Assembly (NCBI GenBank): GCA_050184585.1
Contig: JBFXAF010000001.1
Location: 186,001-250,000, forward strand
Origin: JBFXAF01 sp050184585
Lineage (GTDB): Bacteria > Pseudomonadota > Alphaproteobacteria > Rhizobiales > Rhizobiaceae
DNA length: 64,000 nt
Direction of reading: 5' to 3'
The notes beneath the pieces were generated by a model, which was not told where the DNA came from, ran no database searches, and worked only from the letters and a program-made list of their open reading frames with translations. Position numbers and translations under genes: made by a program. This document shows positions 25,914-34,286 of the stretch, piece after piece (within the stretch, counting starts at the first letter, position 1; each line of letters starts with the position of its first letter).

Positions 25914-26612
25914 TCAGTCGAACAGCACCATGCGGTCGCCGCGCACCTGGTAGCCGGAGAGCGTGTTCAGGAAGTTCATGCCGAGCAGGCTCTGCTGGAG
26001 CGCGCCGGGACTCGCGACCAGCACCGGCAGGTTCCTGCGCATGATGGCGCCGACGGCGATCTCGCCGGTGCGCGCCTGCGCGGCCATGGCCATGCCGTTG
26101 GCGGTCGAGACGGGGATCGAGAAGGACAGGGCGGACGGATCGATGCCGGCGGCGCGCGCGTCGCGCTCCGTCAGCACCGTCGCCGAGGCGCCGGTGTCGA
26201 CGATGGCGCGCACCGGCGCGCCGTCGATCACCATGCGCACCTCGAAATGGCTGCCGAAGGTCTTCTCCAGCATGACGCTGGTCGCGCCGTCGCCGCCGAC
26301 GAAGGAGACCGGGCTGCCGGGAATCAGGCCCGCCGTCATCCGGCTTGCGATGTCCTGCAATTCGTAGCGGTACTGGTAGCCAGCGACCAGGGCGGCGACG
26401 ATGACCACCCAGAGCGCGAGGCTGCGCGCGACATAGCCCAGCCGCATGCCGGAGCCGAGGATGCCGGCGGCCACCACGGAGCCGAGGATCGCCAGATAGA
26501 CGAGACGGGGGGCCTCGGCATCGCCGAGCATGTCGCCCGCGCCGCGCCAGAGCAGGGCGGCGGCGACCAGCCCGCCCACGAGCGCGAGCACGATCCAGCC
26601 GAGACGGCTCAT
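25914..26612 (-). CDS. TIGR02281-type retropepsin-like aspartic protease
   Basis: 232 residues: three N-terminal membrane helices (about 4-21, 37-56, 63-80) and a periplasmic or soluble C-terminal domain with the retroviral-protease-type active-site motif DTGAS (139-143, preceded by VRAIV) and a flap-like GMAMAAQA stretch. Such single-lobe proteases act as dimers. It overlaps the DUF1289 gene by ATGA, so the pair is translationally coupled. Convergent with the TauE/SafE gene. Confidence 0.88.
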   Translation of the reverse strand: MSRLGWIVLALVGGLVAAALLWRGAGDMLGDAEAPRLVYLAILGSVVAAGILGSGMRLGYVARSLALWVVIVAALVAGYQYRYELQDIASRMTAGLIPGSPVSFVGGDGATSVMLEKTFGSHFEVRMVIDGAPVRAIVDTGASATVLTERDARAAGIDPSALSFSIPVSTANGMAMAAQARTGEIAVGAIMRRNLPVLVASPGALQQSLLGMNFLNTLSGYQVRGDRMVLFD

Positions 26613-26890
26613 CCTGCCTCTCCCCGTTCACGCGCCATGCGGGAGCGGCGCGTCTCGCGGCGCGGCCGGCGCTCGACCGTTTCCAGCCTCGCCGGCAGCA
26701 CGGCCATCACGGCGCGGCGGGTTTCGGGCGTCATGCCGATCCAGCCGGCGATCTCGTCGCGCGTGCGGCCGCAGCCGAAGCAGTAGCCGGTCTTCATGTC
26801 GATCGAGCAGACGAGGATGCAGGGCGATTCGATCACGGTTGCTGGTGTGCCCGGTTCATGTCCACCCAGATGAGGCGGGAATTGCGGCAT
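26609..26890 (-). CDS. DUF1289 domain protein
   Basis: 93 residues. Core ESPCILVCSIDMKTGYCFGCGRT (from residue 21) holds the four conserved cysteines of DUF1289, a small predicted metal- or Fe-S-binding domain. The C-terminus is strongly basic. Start at the ATG at 26890; a GTG at residue 19 would give only the core domain. Coupled to the aspartic-protease gene and divergent from cobT. Confidence 0.85.
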   Translation of the reverse strand: MPQFPPHLGGHEPGTPATVIESPCILVCSIDMKTGYCFGCGRTRDEIAGWIGMTPETRRAVMAVLPARLETVERRPRRETRRSRMARERGEAG

Positions 26891-26961
26891 TGCAAGCCCG
26901 GCGAGCGGCGGCTAAGGCCCGGCCGACGACATGGTGAACAACAGGGGCAACGCGACCGCGC

Positions 26962-27954
26962 ATGACTTCCGGCCTTCCCTTCGACGACTTCCGCGCGCTG
27001 ATCCGCAACCTGCCGGGCCCGGGCGAGGGCGCGGCGGAGGCTGTCTCGGCGGTGTTCGCGAAGGCGGAACGGCGCGCTGGTGGGCTGGGCGTCGCAGCGG
27101 AGACGGCGCGCTGGCTGGCCGCCTGGTCGGGCAGGGCGCCGGCGGTCAACCGGCCGCTGGTGGCGCTGTTCGCGGCGAACCACGGCGTCGCCGCGCACGG
27201 CGTCTCGCCACGGCCGGTTTCGGACACGGCGGCGGCCGTCGAACTCTGCGCGGCGGGTGGATCGCCGGTCAATGCCGTCTGCCTCGCCCACGACCTCGGG
27301 CTGAAGGCCTTCGATCTCGCGCTCGACCACCCGACCGGCGACATCACACGGGAGCCGGCGCTCGACGAACGCGGCTGCGCGGCGACGATGGCGTTCGGCA
27401 TGGAAGCGGTCGCGGGCGGGTCGGACCTCGTCGCCCTGGGCGACATCGGGGTCGGCAACTCGACGGTGGCGGCGGCGCTGCTCGCGTCGCTGTTCGGAGG
27501 GCAGGGCAGGGACTGGGTCGGACCCGGGTCCGGCGCGGATGCAGCGATGATCGGACGAAAGGCGGGGGCGGTCGACGTGGCGCTGGAGCTTCACGGCGAC
27601 CACCTTTCCGACCCCCTTGAGGCGCTGCGGCGGGTCGGCGGGCGGGAGTTCTCGGCGATCGCCGGCGCGATCCTCGCAGCGCGCACCGAGCGCATCCCGG
27701 TAATTCTCGACGGTTTCGCCGCGACGGCCGCCGCCGCGGTCCTCTTCAAGGCGCGGCGCGATGCCATCGACCATTGCCTGTTCGCGCATGTCTCGCCGGA
27801 ACCCGGGCATCGCCGCGCGCTCGACGCGATGGGACGCAAGCCGCTCTTCGATCTCGGCATGGCACATGGCGAAGGCGTGGGGGCGGCGCTCGCGGCCGGT
27901 TTCGCCAGGGCGTCGGCGCTGGTGCATGCGGGGTTGGCCGCAGCGGCGCGCTGA
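26962..27954 (+). CDS. cobT: nicotinate-nucleotide-dimethylbenzimidazole phosphoribosyltransferase
   Basis: 330 residues. It makes alpha-ribazole 5'-phosphate for the lower ligand of cobalamin from nicotinate mononucleotide and dimethylbenzimidazole. Conserved features: AANHGVAAHGVS near 73, GDIGVGNSTVAAALL near 160, and the catalytic Glu304 in MAHGEGVGAALA. Called cobU in Pseudomonas denitrificans nomenclature. No other cobalamin genes are in the window. Divergent from the DUF1289 gene. Confidence 0.95.
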   Translation: MTSGLPFDDFRALIRNLPGPGEGAAEAVSAVFAKAERRAGGLGVAAETARWLAAWSGRAPAVNRPLVALFAANHGVAAHGVSPRPVSDTAAAVELCAAGGSPVNAVCLAHDLGLKAFDLALDHPTGDITREPALDERGCAATMAFGMEAVAGGSDLVALGDIGVGNSTVAAALLASLFGGQGRDWVGPGSGADAAMIGRKAGAVDVALELHGDHLSDPLEALRRVGGREFSAIAGAILAARTERIPVILDGFAATAAAAVLFKARRDAIDHCLFAHVSPEPGHRRALDAMGRKPLFDLGMAHGEGVGAALAAGFARASALVHAGLAAAAR

Positions 27955-27960
27955 GCCCCT

Positions 27961-29487
27961 TCAGCGCCGCCTGGCGGTCGCGCCCGCCACCTGCGTCGGC
28001 ATCGCGGGCAGCGCTTCCATGACCCGCTGCGGGGGAAAGATGGCCAAGGCTTCCGTACCTTCGCGGAGTCGCGAGGCGAGCTGAAGCTCGCCGCCGTGAA
28101 TGGCGAGCAAACCCTGCACGATCGGCAGACCGAGGCCGGTGCCCTGCTCGGCGCTCTTGATGGCGATCGAGCCCTGCCCGAAGGCCGACAGGACCACCGC
28201 GATCTCCTCCGGCGGGATGCCCGGGCCGTTGTCCTTGACGGAAACGTACTGACCGCCGCCAGCGGTCCAGCCGACGCGCACGCGGACCTCGCCCCCTGTC
28301 GGTGTGAACTTCACCGCGTTGGAGAGGAGGTTGAGCACGATCTGACGCACCGCGCGTTCGTCGGCGAACAGGCGCGGCAGATTCTGCTCGAACTGCTTGA
28401 CGATGCGGATGTCCTTGTTGCGGGCGCGCAATTCCATCAGGTGGCAGCCCTCCTCGACGACGGCGGACAGCGTGACCGGCTCCTCGTTGAGCTGGTAGCG
28501 GCCGGCCTCGACGCGCGACAGGTCCAGAATCTCGTTGATCAGGTCCAGAAGGTGCTGTCCGGACGCATGGATGTCGCCCGCATAGTCCTTGTAGGTCGAG
28601 TTGCTGATCGGCCCCAGCACCTCCTTCGCCATCACCTCCGAGAAGCCGAGGATGGCGTTGAGCGGGGTGCGCAGCTCATGGCTCATGGACGCCAGGAAGC
28701 GGGACTTGGCGAGATTCGCCTCCTCGGCGCGGCGGCGCGCCTCATCCGACATCGACTTCGCCGTTTCCAGTTCCGCGATCAGCGCGTCCTTCTCGGTGCG
28801 GAAGGACAGGAACATCAGCGAGGCCTTGTTCAACTGCCCGGCGACATAGGCGAAGAAGGCGAGCGAGACGATGAGCAGACCCACCATGAGCGCCTCGAAC
28901 GGCACCCAGACCCGCGCCCCGACGGCTGCATAGACGGCGACCGGGAAAGCGAAGGTGACGATGAGAGCGGAGCGCAGGGAAGAGGCGATCAGGGCAGTGG
29001 CGGCGATCGCCAAGAGGAGCACGACGGCCTTGATGACGGGGAGCTGGTCCACCTGGCAGTCGACGCAGCCGAGCGTGGCGAAATAGGCCCAGCCGATGCC
29101 GCTGGCGAAATGTGCGATCAGGAAGTGGCGTCGCGTGGCGGCGGCGTCCAGGTCCGGCGCCTCGATGCGGTCGGCCCTGCGGGCGAGAAGCGCCAGGCCG
29201 GCATAGAGGGCGACGGTGACCACCGCCCAGATCAAGACTTCCGCAGCGATGCCGTAGAAGATGCCGCCGGCCCCGACCAGGAGCACCAGCGCGGGGATGG
29301 CCGGCGCCGAATGGACGATCGAGCGCGCGTGCATCTTGAGGAGTTCGCGGTCGAAGTCGGGGTTGCCGGCCTGCTGGGAGAGCCTGTCGCGCGTGCGCCG
29401 CACGGCCTTGGCCACGTCGCTGTTGCGGTGCGCCTTGGTACGGTCCACGATGAACTTGTCGGCCGAAGGCGACGGATGCGGCGGCAT
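27961..29487 (-). CDS. membrane sensor histidine kinase, PleC/DivJ/PdhS-type core
   Basis: 508 residues. About six membrane helices in residues 60-218, a short coiled linker (230-262), dimerisation/phosphoacceptor domain with H-box FLASMSHELRTPLNAILGF (His270), and an HATPase with N-box NLLSNAVKFTP, G1 DNGPGIP and G2 GTGLGLPIV. The H-box and the following VMAKEVLGP match kinases of the DivJ/PleC/PdhS class that act on DivK in alphaproteobacteria. No partner response regulator is adjacent, as is normal for that class. No PAS domain is evident. Assignment to cell-cycle control is inference. Confidence 0.88.
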   Translation of the reverse strand: MPPHPSPSADKFIVDRTKAHRNSDVAKAVRRTRDRLSQQAGNPDFDRELLKMHARSIVHSAPAIPALVLLVGAGGIFYGIAAEVLIWAVVTVALYAGLALLARRADRIEAPDLDAAATRRHFLIAHFASGIGWAYFATLGCVDCQVDQLPVIKAVVLLLAIAATALIASSLRSALIVTFAFPVAVYAAVGARVWVPFEALMVGLLIVSLAFFAYVAGQLNKASLMFLSFRTEKDALIAELETAKSMSDEARRRAEEANLAKSRFLASMSHELRTPLNAILGFSEVMAKEVLGPISNSTYKDYAGDIHASGQHLLDLINEILDLSRVEAGRYQLNEEPVTLSAVVEEGCHLMELRARNKDIRIVKQFEQNLPRLFADERAVRQIVLNLLSNAVKFTPTGGEVRVRVGWTAGGGQYVSVKDNGPGIPPEEIAVVLSAFGQGSIAIKSAEQGTGLGLPIVQGLLAIHGGELQLASRLREGTEALAIFPPQRVMEALPAMPTQVAGATARRR

Positions 29488-29551
29488 GACGCTCTACTTT
29501 TATGCTGTCCGCCGAACGCTAGGATCGAATGATTAAGGTTCTCTTTGCCAT

Positions 29552-30145
29552 ATGATGAGAAATCGCTTCCGGCAGCCGCCGCGCAGCCGCGCGCGCCGTC
29601 TTGTCGACTGGCTGGCTGCGGTCGCATTCATTGCAATCGTGATTGTCGCAGCCGCCCGTTTCGAACGCTTTGCGATGCAGGAAACGATTGGCGCGGCGAC
29701 GATTTCCGATGGGGATTCGCTGGTTATCGGCGGTGAGCGCATCAGGCTCCGCGGCATCGACGCACCGGAGCTCGACCAGACCTGCACGGCGAACGGCGCG
29801 GACTATGCGTGTGGGCGTAGCGCCCGCGACGCGCTGAGAGTGCTGGCGGCAGGAAGCGCCACCTGCCAGGGCTGGGAGCGGGACAAGTACCGGCGGCTGC
29901 TTGCTGTGTGCCGGGCGGGTGGGCGCGACCTGAACAGGGCGCAAGTCGAGGCCGGCTGGGCGATCGCCTATGGCGACTACGCGGATGCCGAACGCACCGC
30001 GCGGGAGGCGAAAGCCGGCCTGTGGGCCGGCACGTTCGAGCGGCCCGGGGACTGGCGCGTGAAGACGGGCGATGCGGCGGAGGCGGAACATGGCCTCATC
30101 GGCGCAATCCTCAATCTGCTGCGCGAACTGTTCCGTACGGGGTGA
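29552..30145 (+). CDS. membrane-anchored thermonuclease-family protein
   Basis: 197 residues. N-terminal positively charged stretch and one membrane helix (about 18-36), then a staphylococcal-nuclease-like OB fold: SDGDSLVIGGERIRLRGIDA is the family signature (from about residue 54), with Arg and Asp residues of the active site in it, and the WERDKYRRLLAVC strand. Probably a periplasmic or membrane-bound Ca-dependent nuclease. Divergent from the histidine kinase across 64 bp. Confidence 0.87.
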   Translation: MMRNRFRQPPRSRARRLVDWLAAVAFIAIVIVAAARFERFAMQETIGAATISDGDSLVIGGERIRLRGIDAPELDQTCTANGADYACGRSARDALRVLAAGSATCQGWERDKYRRLLAVCRAGGRDLNRAQVEAGWAIAYGDYADAERTAREAKAGLWAGTFERPGDWRVKTGDAAEAEHGLIGAILNLLRELFRTG

Positions 30146-30191
30146 CGGCGTCCTATCTTCCGTCACGAGCGTGCAAGGGAGGCCGGCTGGC

Positions 30192-30803
30192 ATGAAACTC
30201 TTCGACGGAGGCAAGGCGCCCAATCCGCGGCGCGTCCGCGTCTATCTGGCGGAAAAGGGTATCGAGGTGCCGCTGGTGCGCGTCGACATGGGCGCGCTGG
30301 AACACAAGAAGCAGCCGGTGACCGCGCGCAATCCGCTCCAGCGCCTGCCGGTGCTGGAACTCGACGATGGCACGGTGATCACCGAATCGATCGCCATCTG
30401 CCGCTATTTCGAGGAAATCCATCCCGAACCGGCGCTGTTCGGGCGCGGCGCGCTCGGCAAGGCGCTGGTGGAAATGTGGCAGCGTCGGCTGGAACTCCAT
30501 CTCATGGGGGCGGTGGCCAACGCCTTCCGACACATCCACCCGGCGATGAAGGAATGGGAGGTGCCGCAGTTTCCCGAATGGGGCGAGGCGAACAAGCCGA
30601 AGGTGATCGATTTCCTCGGCATGCTCGACCGTGAACTGGCGGACCGGGAGTTCGCGGCGGGCGACGATTTTTCGGTCGCCGACATCACCGGCATGATCGC
30701 CATCGACTTCATGAAGCCGGCGCGCATCGCGGTGCCGGAGGAGTGCGCCAACGTGCGGCGCTGGCATGCCGCGCTCGCCGCGCGGCCGAGCGCGTCGGCC
30801 TGA
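30192..30803 (+). CDS. glutathione S-transferase family protein
   Basis: 203 residues with GGGAGG site. Thioredoxin-like N-domain (LFDGGKAPNPRRVRVYL; no Cys, so likely Ser/Tyr-type or non-catalytic), glutathione-contact motif RLPVLELDDGTVITESIAI (about 52-70), all-helical C-domain with DDFSVADITG (the conserved Asp N-cap motif). Cytosolic. It ends 7 bp before the TTG start of the UDG-family gene, which has its ribosome-binding site in the GST stop region. Confidence 0.9.
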   Translation: MKLFDGGKAPNPRRVRVYLAEKGIEVPLVRVDMGALEHKKQPVTARNPLQRLPVLELDDGTVITESIAICRYFEEIHPEPALFGRGALGKALVEMWQRRLELHLMGAVANAFRHIHPAMKEWEVPQFPEWGEANKPKVIDFLGMLDRELADREFAAGDDFSVADITGMIAIDFMKPARIAVPEECANVRRWHAALAARPSASA

Positions 30804-30810
30804 GGACGAA

Positions 30811-31437
30811 TTGGCAGCGCGCGAACTGGACGAACTGGTCGCGACGGTCCGCGCGTGCCGCATCTGCCGGGACGCGCCGTCCGGGCGGCCGCTGCCGCAC
30901 GAGCCGCGCCCGGTGCTGGTTCCCTCGACCACGTCGCGCATCCTGATCGCGGGGCAGGCGCCGGGCACGCGCGTGCATGCCAGCGGAAAGCCCTTCACCG
31001 ATCCTTCGGGCGACCGGCTGCGCGACTGGATGGGCGTGACGGAGGACGAGTTCTACGATCCGTCGAAATTCGCCGTGCTGCCGATGGGCTTCTGCTTCCC
31101 GGGGCTAGACGCTCATGGCAGCGACCTGCCGCCGCGGAAGGAATGCGCGCCGGCATGGCGGACCTCGCTGCTTGGCGCTATGCCGCAGATCGACCTGGTG
31201 CTGGCCATCGGCGGCTATGCGCAGGCGTGGCATGTGGGCGAGGGGCGGCCAAGATCGGTGACCGACACGGTCATGGACTGGAAGCGGATCGTGGCCAAAG
31301 GGTCGCCGACCGTCGTGCCGCTGCCGCACCCGTCATGGCGCAATTCGGCGTGGCTGAAGCGCAATCCCTGGTTCGGGAACGAATTGCTCCCGTTCCTCAA
31401 GCAGGAAATCGGCAAGCGGCTTCGCCGTAGAAATTGA
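30811..31437 (+). CDS. uracil-DNA glycosylase family protein
   Basis: 208 residues using the TTG start at 30811, chosen because GAGGA (30802-30806) sits at the right distance and overlaps the GST stop; the longer frame from 30766 would overlap the GST gene. UDG superfamily features: ILIAGQAPGTRVHASGKPF (catalytic loop GQAPG), HPSW (LPHPSWRN) as the second active-site motif. A CRIC pair near the N-terminus recalls family 4 enzymes, but the full four-Cys Fe-S set is not evident. Substrate specificity is uncertain. Confidence 0.85.
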   Translation: MAARELDELVATVRACRICRDAPSGRPLPHEPRPVLVPSTTSRILIAGQAPGTRVHASGKPFTDPSGDRLRDWMGVTEDEFYDPSKFAVLPMGFCFPGLDAHGSDLPPRKECAPAWRTSLLGAMPQIDLVLAIGGYAQAWHVGEGRPRSVTDTVMDWKRIVAKGSPTVVPLPHPSWRNSAWLKRNPWFGNELLPFLKQEIGKRLRRRN

Positions 31438-31466
31438 AAGCGGAACGGCGATAAGTCGCCTCCTTG

Positions 31467-31481
31467 AAGAAAAATTTTCTT
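31467..31481. promoter_or_regulatory. AT-rich palindrome, candidate Lrp/AsnC box
   Basis: AAGAAAAATTTTCTT: 7-bp arms around a central A, in otherwise GC-rich DNA, 55 bp upstream of the Lrp/AsnC gene start. It resembles the AT-rich symmetrical sites bound by Lrp-family proteins, so autoregulation is likely. Confidence 0.5.
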
Positions 31482-31535
31482 GCGAATGACCAAGATGCCC
31501 CGCATCATGGGAAACCATTCCAGGGAGCCTCTTCG

Positions 31536-32027
31536 ATGGACCGCCTCGACCGCAAGATCCTGCGCCTCCTGCAGGAGGATTCGACGCTTGCCGTGGCCGA
31601 TATCGCCAAGAAGGTAGGACTGTCGACGACGCCCTGCTGGCGACGCATCCAGAAACTCGAGGAGGAGGGCGTGATCAAGCGGCGGGTCGCCGTGCTCGAC
31701 CCGGTGAAGGCGAACGTGCGGGTGACCGTGTTCGTGTCGATCCGTATCAATTCGCACAGCCTCGAATGGCTGAAGCGCTTCTCGGAGGTGATCCAGGAGT
31801 TTCCGGAGGTGGTCGAGTTCTACCGGATGAGCGGCGACGTCGACTATCTGCTGCGGGTGGTGGTGCCGGACATCGCCGCCTACGACGCCTTCTACAAGCG
31901 GCTGATCACCAAGATCGAAATCCGCGACGTGTCGTCGGCGTTCGCGATGGAGCAGATCAAGTACACGACGCAGCTACCGCTCGACTATCTGGTGCTCGAC
32001 AAGGACGCCGGCGAGCGGGCCGCCTAG
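31536..32027 (+). CDS. Lrp/AsnC family transcriptional regulator
   Basis: 163 residues from the ATG at 31536 with an AGGGAG site. N-terminal helix-turn-helix (LAVADIAKKVGLSTTPCWRRIQKLEEEGVI, about 16-45) and C-terminal RAM ligand-binding/oligomerisation domain (FYRMSGDVDYLLRVVV with the effector-loop GDVDYLL). It probably senses an amino acid. The amino-acid uptake genes 2-5 kb downstream on the other strand are possible targets, but only its own AT-rich upstream palindrome supports a site. Confidence 0.92.
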   Translation: MDRLDRKILRLLQEDSTLAVADIAKKVGLSTTPCWRRIQKLEEEGVIKRRVAVLDPVKANVRVTVFVSIRINSHSLEWLKRFSEVIQEFPEVVEFYRMSGDVDYLLRVVVPDIAAYDAFYKRLITKIEIRDVSSAFAMEQIKYTTQLPLDYLVLDKDAGERAA

Positions 32028-32145
32028 TTTCAGGTGAGGGCGGCCTGCAAATGGCGGCTTTCTCCGCTTCCGGTACTCACGTACCAAATGTACGCTCCGC
32101 TCCGGGTCTCGAAATCCACCATTTTCGGCCCGCCCTGACCTGAAA
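32028..32145. repeat. 118-bp palindromic intergenic element, copy 1
   Basis: Ends are a 16-bp inverted repeat with one mismatch (TTTCAGGTGAGGGCGG against TTTCAGGTCAGGGCGG on the other strand). The interior is nearly identical to 35833-35949 in the same orientation. It fills the space between the convergent Lrp/AsnC and DUF3299 genes and may form a bidirectional terminator. It resembles the RIME-type mosaic elements described in rhizobia, but I cannot confirm that class. Confidence 0.75.
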
Positions 32146-32164
32146 CTCGCGCTCGCCCGGAGGC

Positions 32165-32635
32165 CTATCTCGTGAGCGACTTCCACGGGTTCGCGCGGTC
32201 GGCCGGCGCGGGGCCGACGCGTTCGACCTGGGCCTGGCCGAGGCTGTAACCCGACGTCACGCGCGCGACGCCGTCCATGATGAAGAGTTGGGTCGTCTCG
32301 GACCCGCTCGCCAGCCGGCCAACCACCATCACCTCCTCGTAGGAACCAGCGACACGGATGGGCTCCGATGGCGTGACGCGGATCACCTGGTCCGGCGGCG
32401 GCTGCGAGACATGGCTGCATGCGCCGGCCCACGGCACCAGCAGGAACTCGAAGACGAGGTCGTCCTCCCGGTCGACGGGCAGAAGGAAGCCGCGGATCGT
32501 CACCATCTCTCCGTCCAGTCCCGCAGGGGCGGCGTCGCGATGCGCGAGGTCGGACCAGCCGATCGCGACCGAAGCCGCGGAGGCAGTGCCCGTCAGCATG
32601 GCCCCAAGGAGCAGGATGGCGGCACGGACTCTCAT
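32165..32635 (-). CDS. DUF3299 domain exported protein
   Basis: 156 residues. Signal peptide MRVRAAILLLGAMLTGTASA, then a DUF3299 body: VTIRGFLLPV and EFLLVPWAGACSHVSQPPPDQ, with the conserved Cys-His pair CSH typical of the family. Periplasmic, function unknown. Start overlaps the stop of the DNA alkylation repair gene (ATGA). Confidence 0.83.
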   Translation of the reverse strand: MRVRAAILLLGAMLTGTASAASVAIGWSDLAHRDAAPAGLDGEMVTIRGFLLPVDREDDLVFEFLLVPWAGACSHVSQPPPDQVIRVTPSEPIRVAGSYEEVMVVGRLASGSETTQLFIMDGVARVTSGYSLGQAQVERVGPAPADRANPWKSLTR

Positions 32636-33363
32636 GCGGCCGACAGGTTCGGGGGCTTCGCCGCCAAGCGCTCCAGCACCTTTTCCGAGCTGAGCTCCCG
32701 CACGGCGTCCTTGCCGGTCCAGCGCGCGGCCCTGCTTTCGGACGCCGCGAGCTTTCGGGCCAGCGCCAAGGCGGGGGCGTGCAAGGAGAGCGAGGACTTG
32801 CCCGTCTGGCGCAGCGCCCAGTTGACCGCCTTCTTGACGAAGTTGCGTTCGTCGGTCGCGTACCTCTCGATCAGCGGCAGGAAGCCGAGGCGGGTCTCCT
32901 CGGGGATTCCGTGGCGGGGCACATTGGACCAGGCCATGATCGCGAAGGCCGCGCGGCGCACGAACTCGCGTTCGTCGGCGGCGAGTTCGTCCACCAGCTC
33001 GCGCCAGAACGGCGTCTCGGCGAGCAGGTCGGAGAGGCTGTCGACGAGGTCCCACGAGTTGAGGTCGTTTGCCCAGAGACGGACCTGCGCCCGTGTCACC
33101 TTGTTCGGCTCGTCGGTCATCGAGGCGAGCACGCGCGCCTCGCGGATGCCGCTGGCCCACAGTTCCAGCGCCCGATCGTGATCGCGCTTCAACCGCTTCT
33201 GGAGGCCGCGCAGCACGCCATGCGGCACGCCGAGCGCGGTCTCGACGTTGATGCCGTAGCGTTTCATGCCGGCGCGGTTCTCGTCGCTGGCGATCGACTT
33301 CAGGTGCGCGACCACCTCCGCCGCGGTCGAGCTCCGCGCGAGCGGCCCGGCCGGCGCGGCCAT
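32632..33363 (-). CDS. DNA alkylation repair protein (AlkD-like HEAT repeat)
   Basis: 243 residues, all-helical and rich in Arg/Lys, with HEAT-like repeats and the family segments NSWDLVDSLSDLL and NFVKKAVNWALRQTGK. AlkD-type glycosylases excise N3- and N7-alkylpurines from DNA without base flipping. Starts 2 bp after the dehydrogenase stop and overlaps the DUF3299 gene, so the three genes form one transcription unit. Activity is inferred from the family only. Confidence 0.87.
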   Translation of the reverse strand: MAAPAGPLARSSTAAEVVAHLKSIASDENRAGMKRYGINVETALGVPHGVLRGLQKRLKRDHDRALELWASGIREARVLASMTDEPNKVTRAQVRLWANDLNSWDLVDSLSDLLAETPFWRELVDELAADEREFVRRAAFAIMAWSNVPRHGIPEETRLGFLPLIERYATDERNFVKKAVNWALRQTGKSSLSLHAPALALARKLAASESRAARWTGKDAVRELSSEKVLERLAAKPPNLSAA

Positions 33364-33365
33364 CG

Positions 33366-34235
33366 CTACTTCTCCAGCCGGGCGAGCAGCGAGGAGGTGT
33401 CCCAGCGACGCCCGCCCATCGCCTGCACGTCCTTGTAGAACTGGTCGACCAGCGCCGTGACCGGCAGCCTCGCACCGTTGCGGTCGGCCTCGTCCAGACA
33501 GATGCCGAGGTCCTTGCGCATCCAGTCGACGGCGAAGCCGAAATCGTATTTGGCCGCGTTCATGGTCTTGTGACGGTTCTCCATCTGCCATGAGCCGGCG
33601 GCGCCCTTGGAGATGACCTCGATCACCTTGTCGATGTCGAGGCCGGCCTTCTTGCCGAAGTGGATGCCCTCGGCGAGGCCCTGGACAAGGCCGGCGATGC
33701 AGATCTGGTTGATCATCTTGGTCAACTGCCCGGCGCCGGACGGTCCCATCAGCCCGACCATTTTCGCATAGGCCTCGATCACCGGCCTGGCCCTGGCGAA
33801 ATCGTCCGCCGCGCCGCCGACCATGACGGTGAGCGCGCCGTTCTCAGCGCCTGCCTGGCCGCCCGACACCGGTGCGTCGAGGAAACCGAAACCGCGCGCA
33901 TCGGCCTTTTCCGAAAGCTCGCGGGCGACTGCCGCCGAGGCCGTCGTGTTGTCGATGAAGACCGCGCCTTTCCTCATGTCCTTGAAGGCGCCGTCATGGC
34001 CGATGGTCACGTCGCGCAGATCGTCGTCATTGCCGACGCAGGCGAAGACGAAATCCTTGCCGGCGGCGGCCTGCTGCGGGGTCCTGGCGAACGCGCCGCC
34101 ATGCTCGGCCGCCCACTTCTCCGCCTTGGCGGTCGTGCGGTTGTAGACGGTGACCTCGTGGCCGCCCCTCTTGCTGAGGTGTCCCGCCATGGGATAGCCC
34201 ATCACGCCGAGCCCGATGAATGCGACCAATGCCAT
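33366..34235 (-). CDS. NAD(P)-dependent beta-hydroxyacid dehydrogenase (3-hydroxyisobutyrate dehydrogenase family)
   Basis: 289 residues. Cofactor loop FIGLGVMGYPMAGHL (6-20), substrate-binding DAPVSGGQAGAENG (about 120-133) and the catalytic Lys in GAGQLTKMINQ (about 168). The family oxidises 3-hydroxyisobutyrate, tartronate semialdehyde or related 3-hydroxy acids. It lies 51 bp downstream of the amino-acid permeases in the same orientation, so a role in breaking down the imported compound is possible. Confidence 0.92.
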   Translation of the reverse strand: MALVAFIGLGVMGYPMAGHLSKRGGHEVTVYNRTTAKAEKWAAEHGGAFARTPQQAAAGKDFVFACVGNDDDLRDVTIGHDGAFKDMRKGAVFIDNTTASAAVARELSEKADARGFGFLDAPVSGGQAGAENGALTVMVGGAADDFARARPVIEAYAKMVGLMGPSGAGQLTKMINQICIAGLVQGLAEGIHFGKKAGLDIDKVIEVISKGAAGSWQMENRHKTMNAAKYDFGFAVDWMRKDLGICLDEADRNGARLPVTALVDQFYKDVQAMGGRRWDTSSLLARLEK

Positions 34236-34286
34236 GAAAATCTCCCAGTCCTCGGGACGCAGCAGACGCGCCCTTATCGTTTCTCG

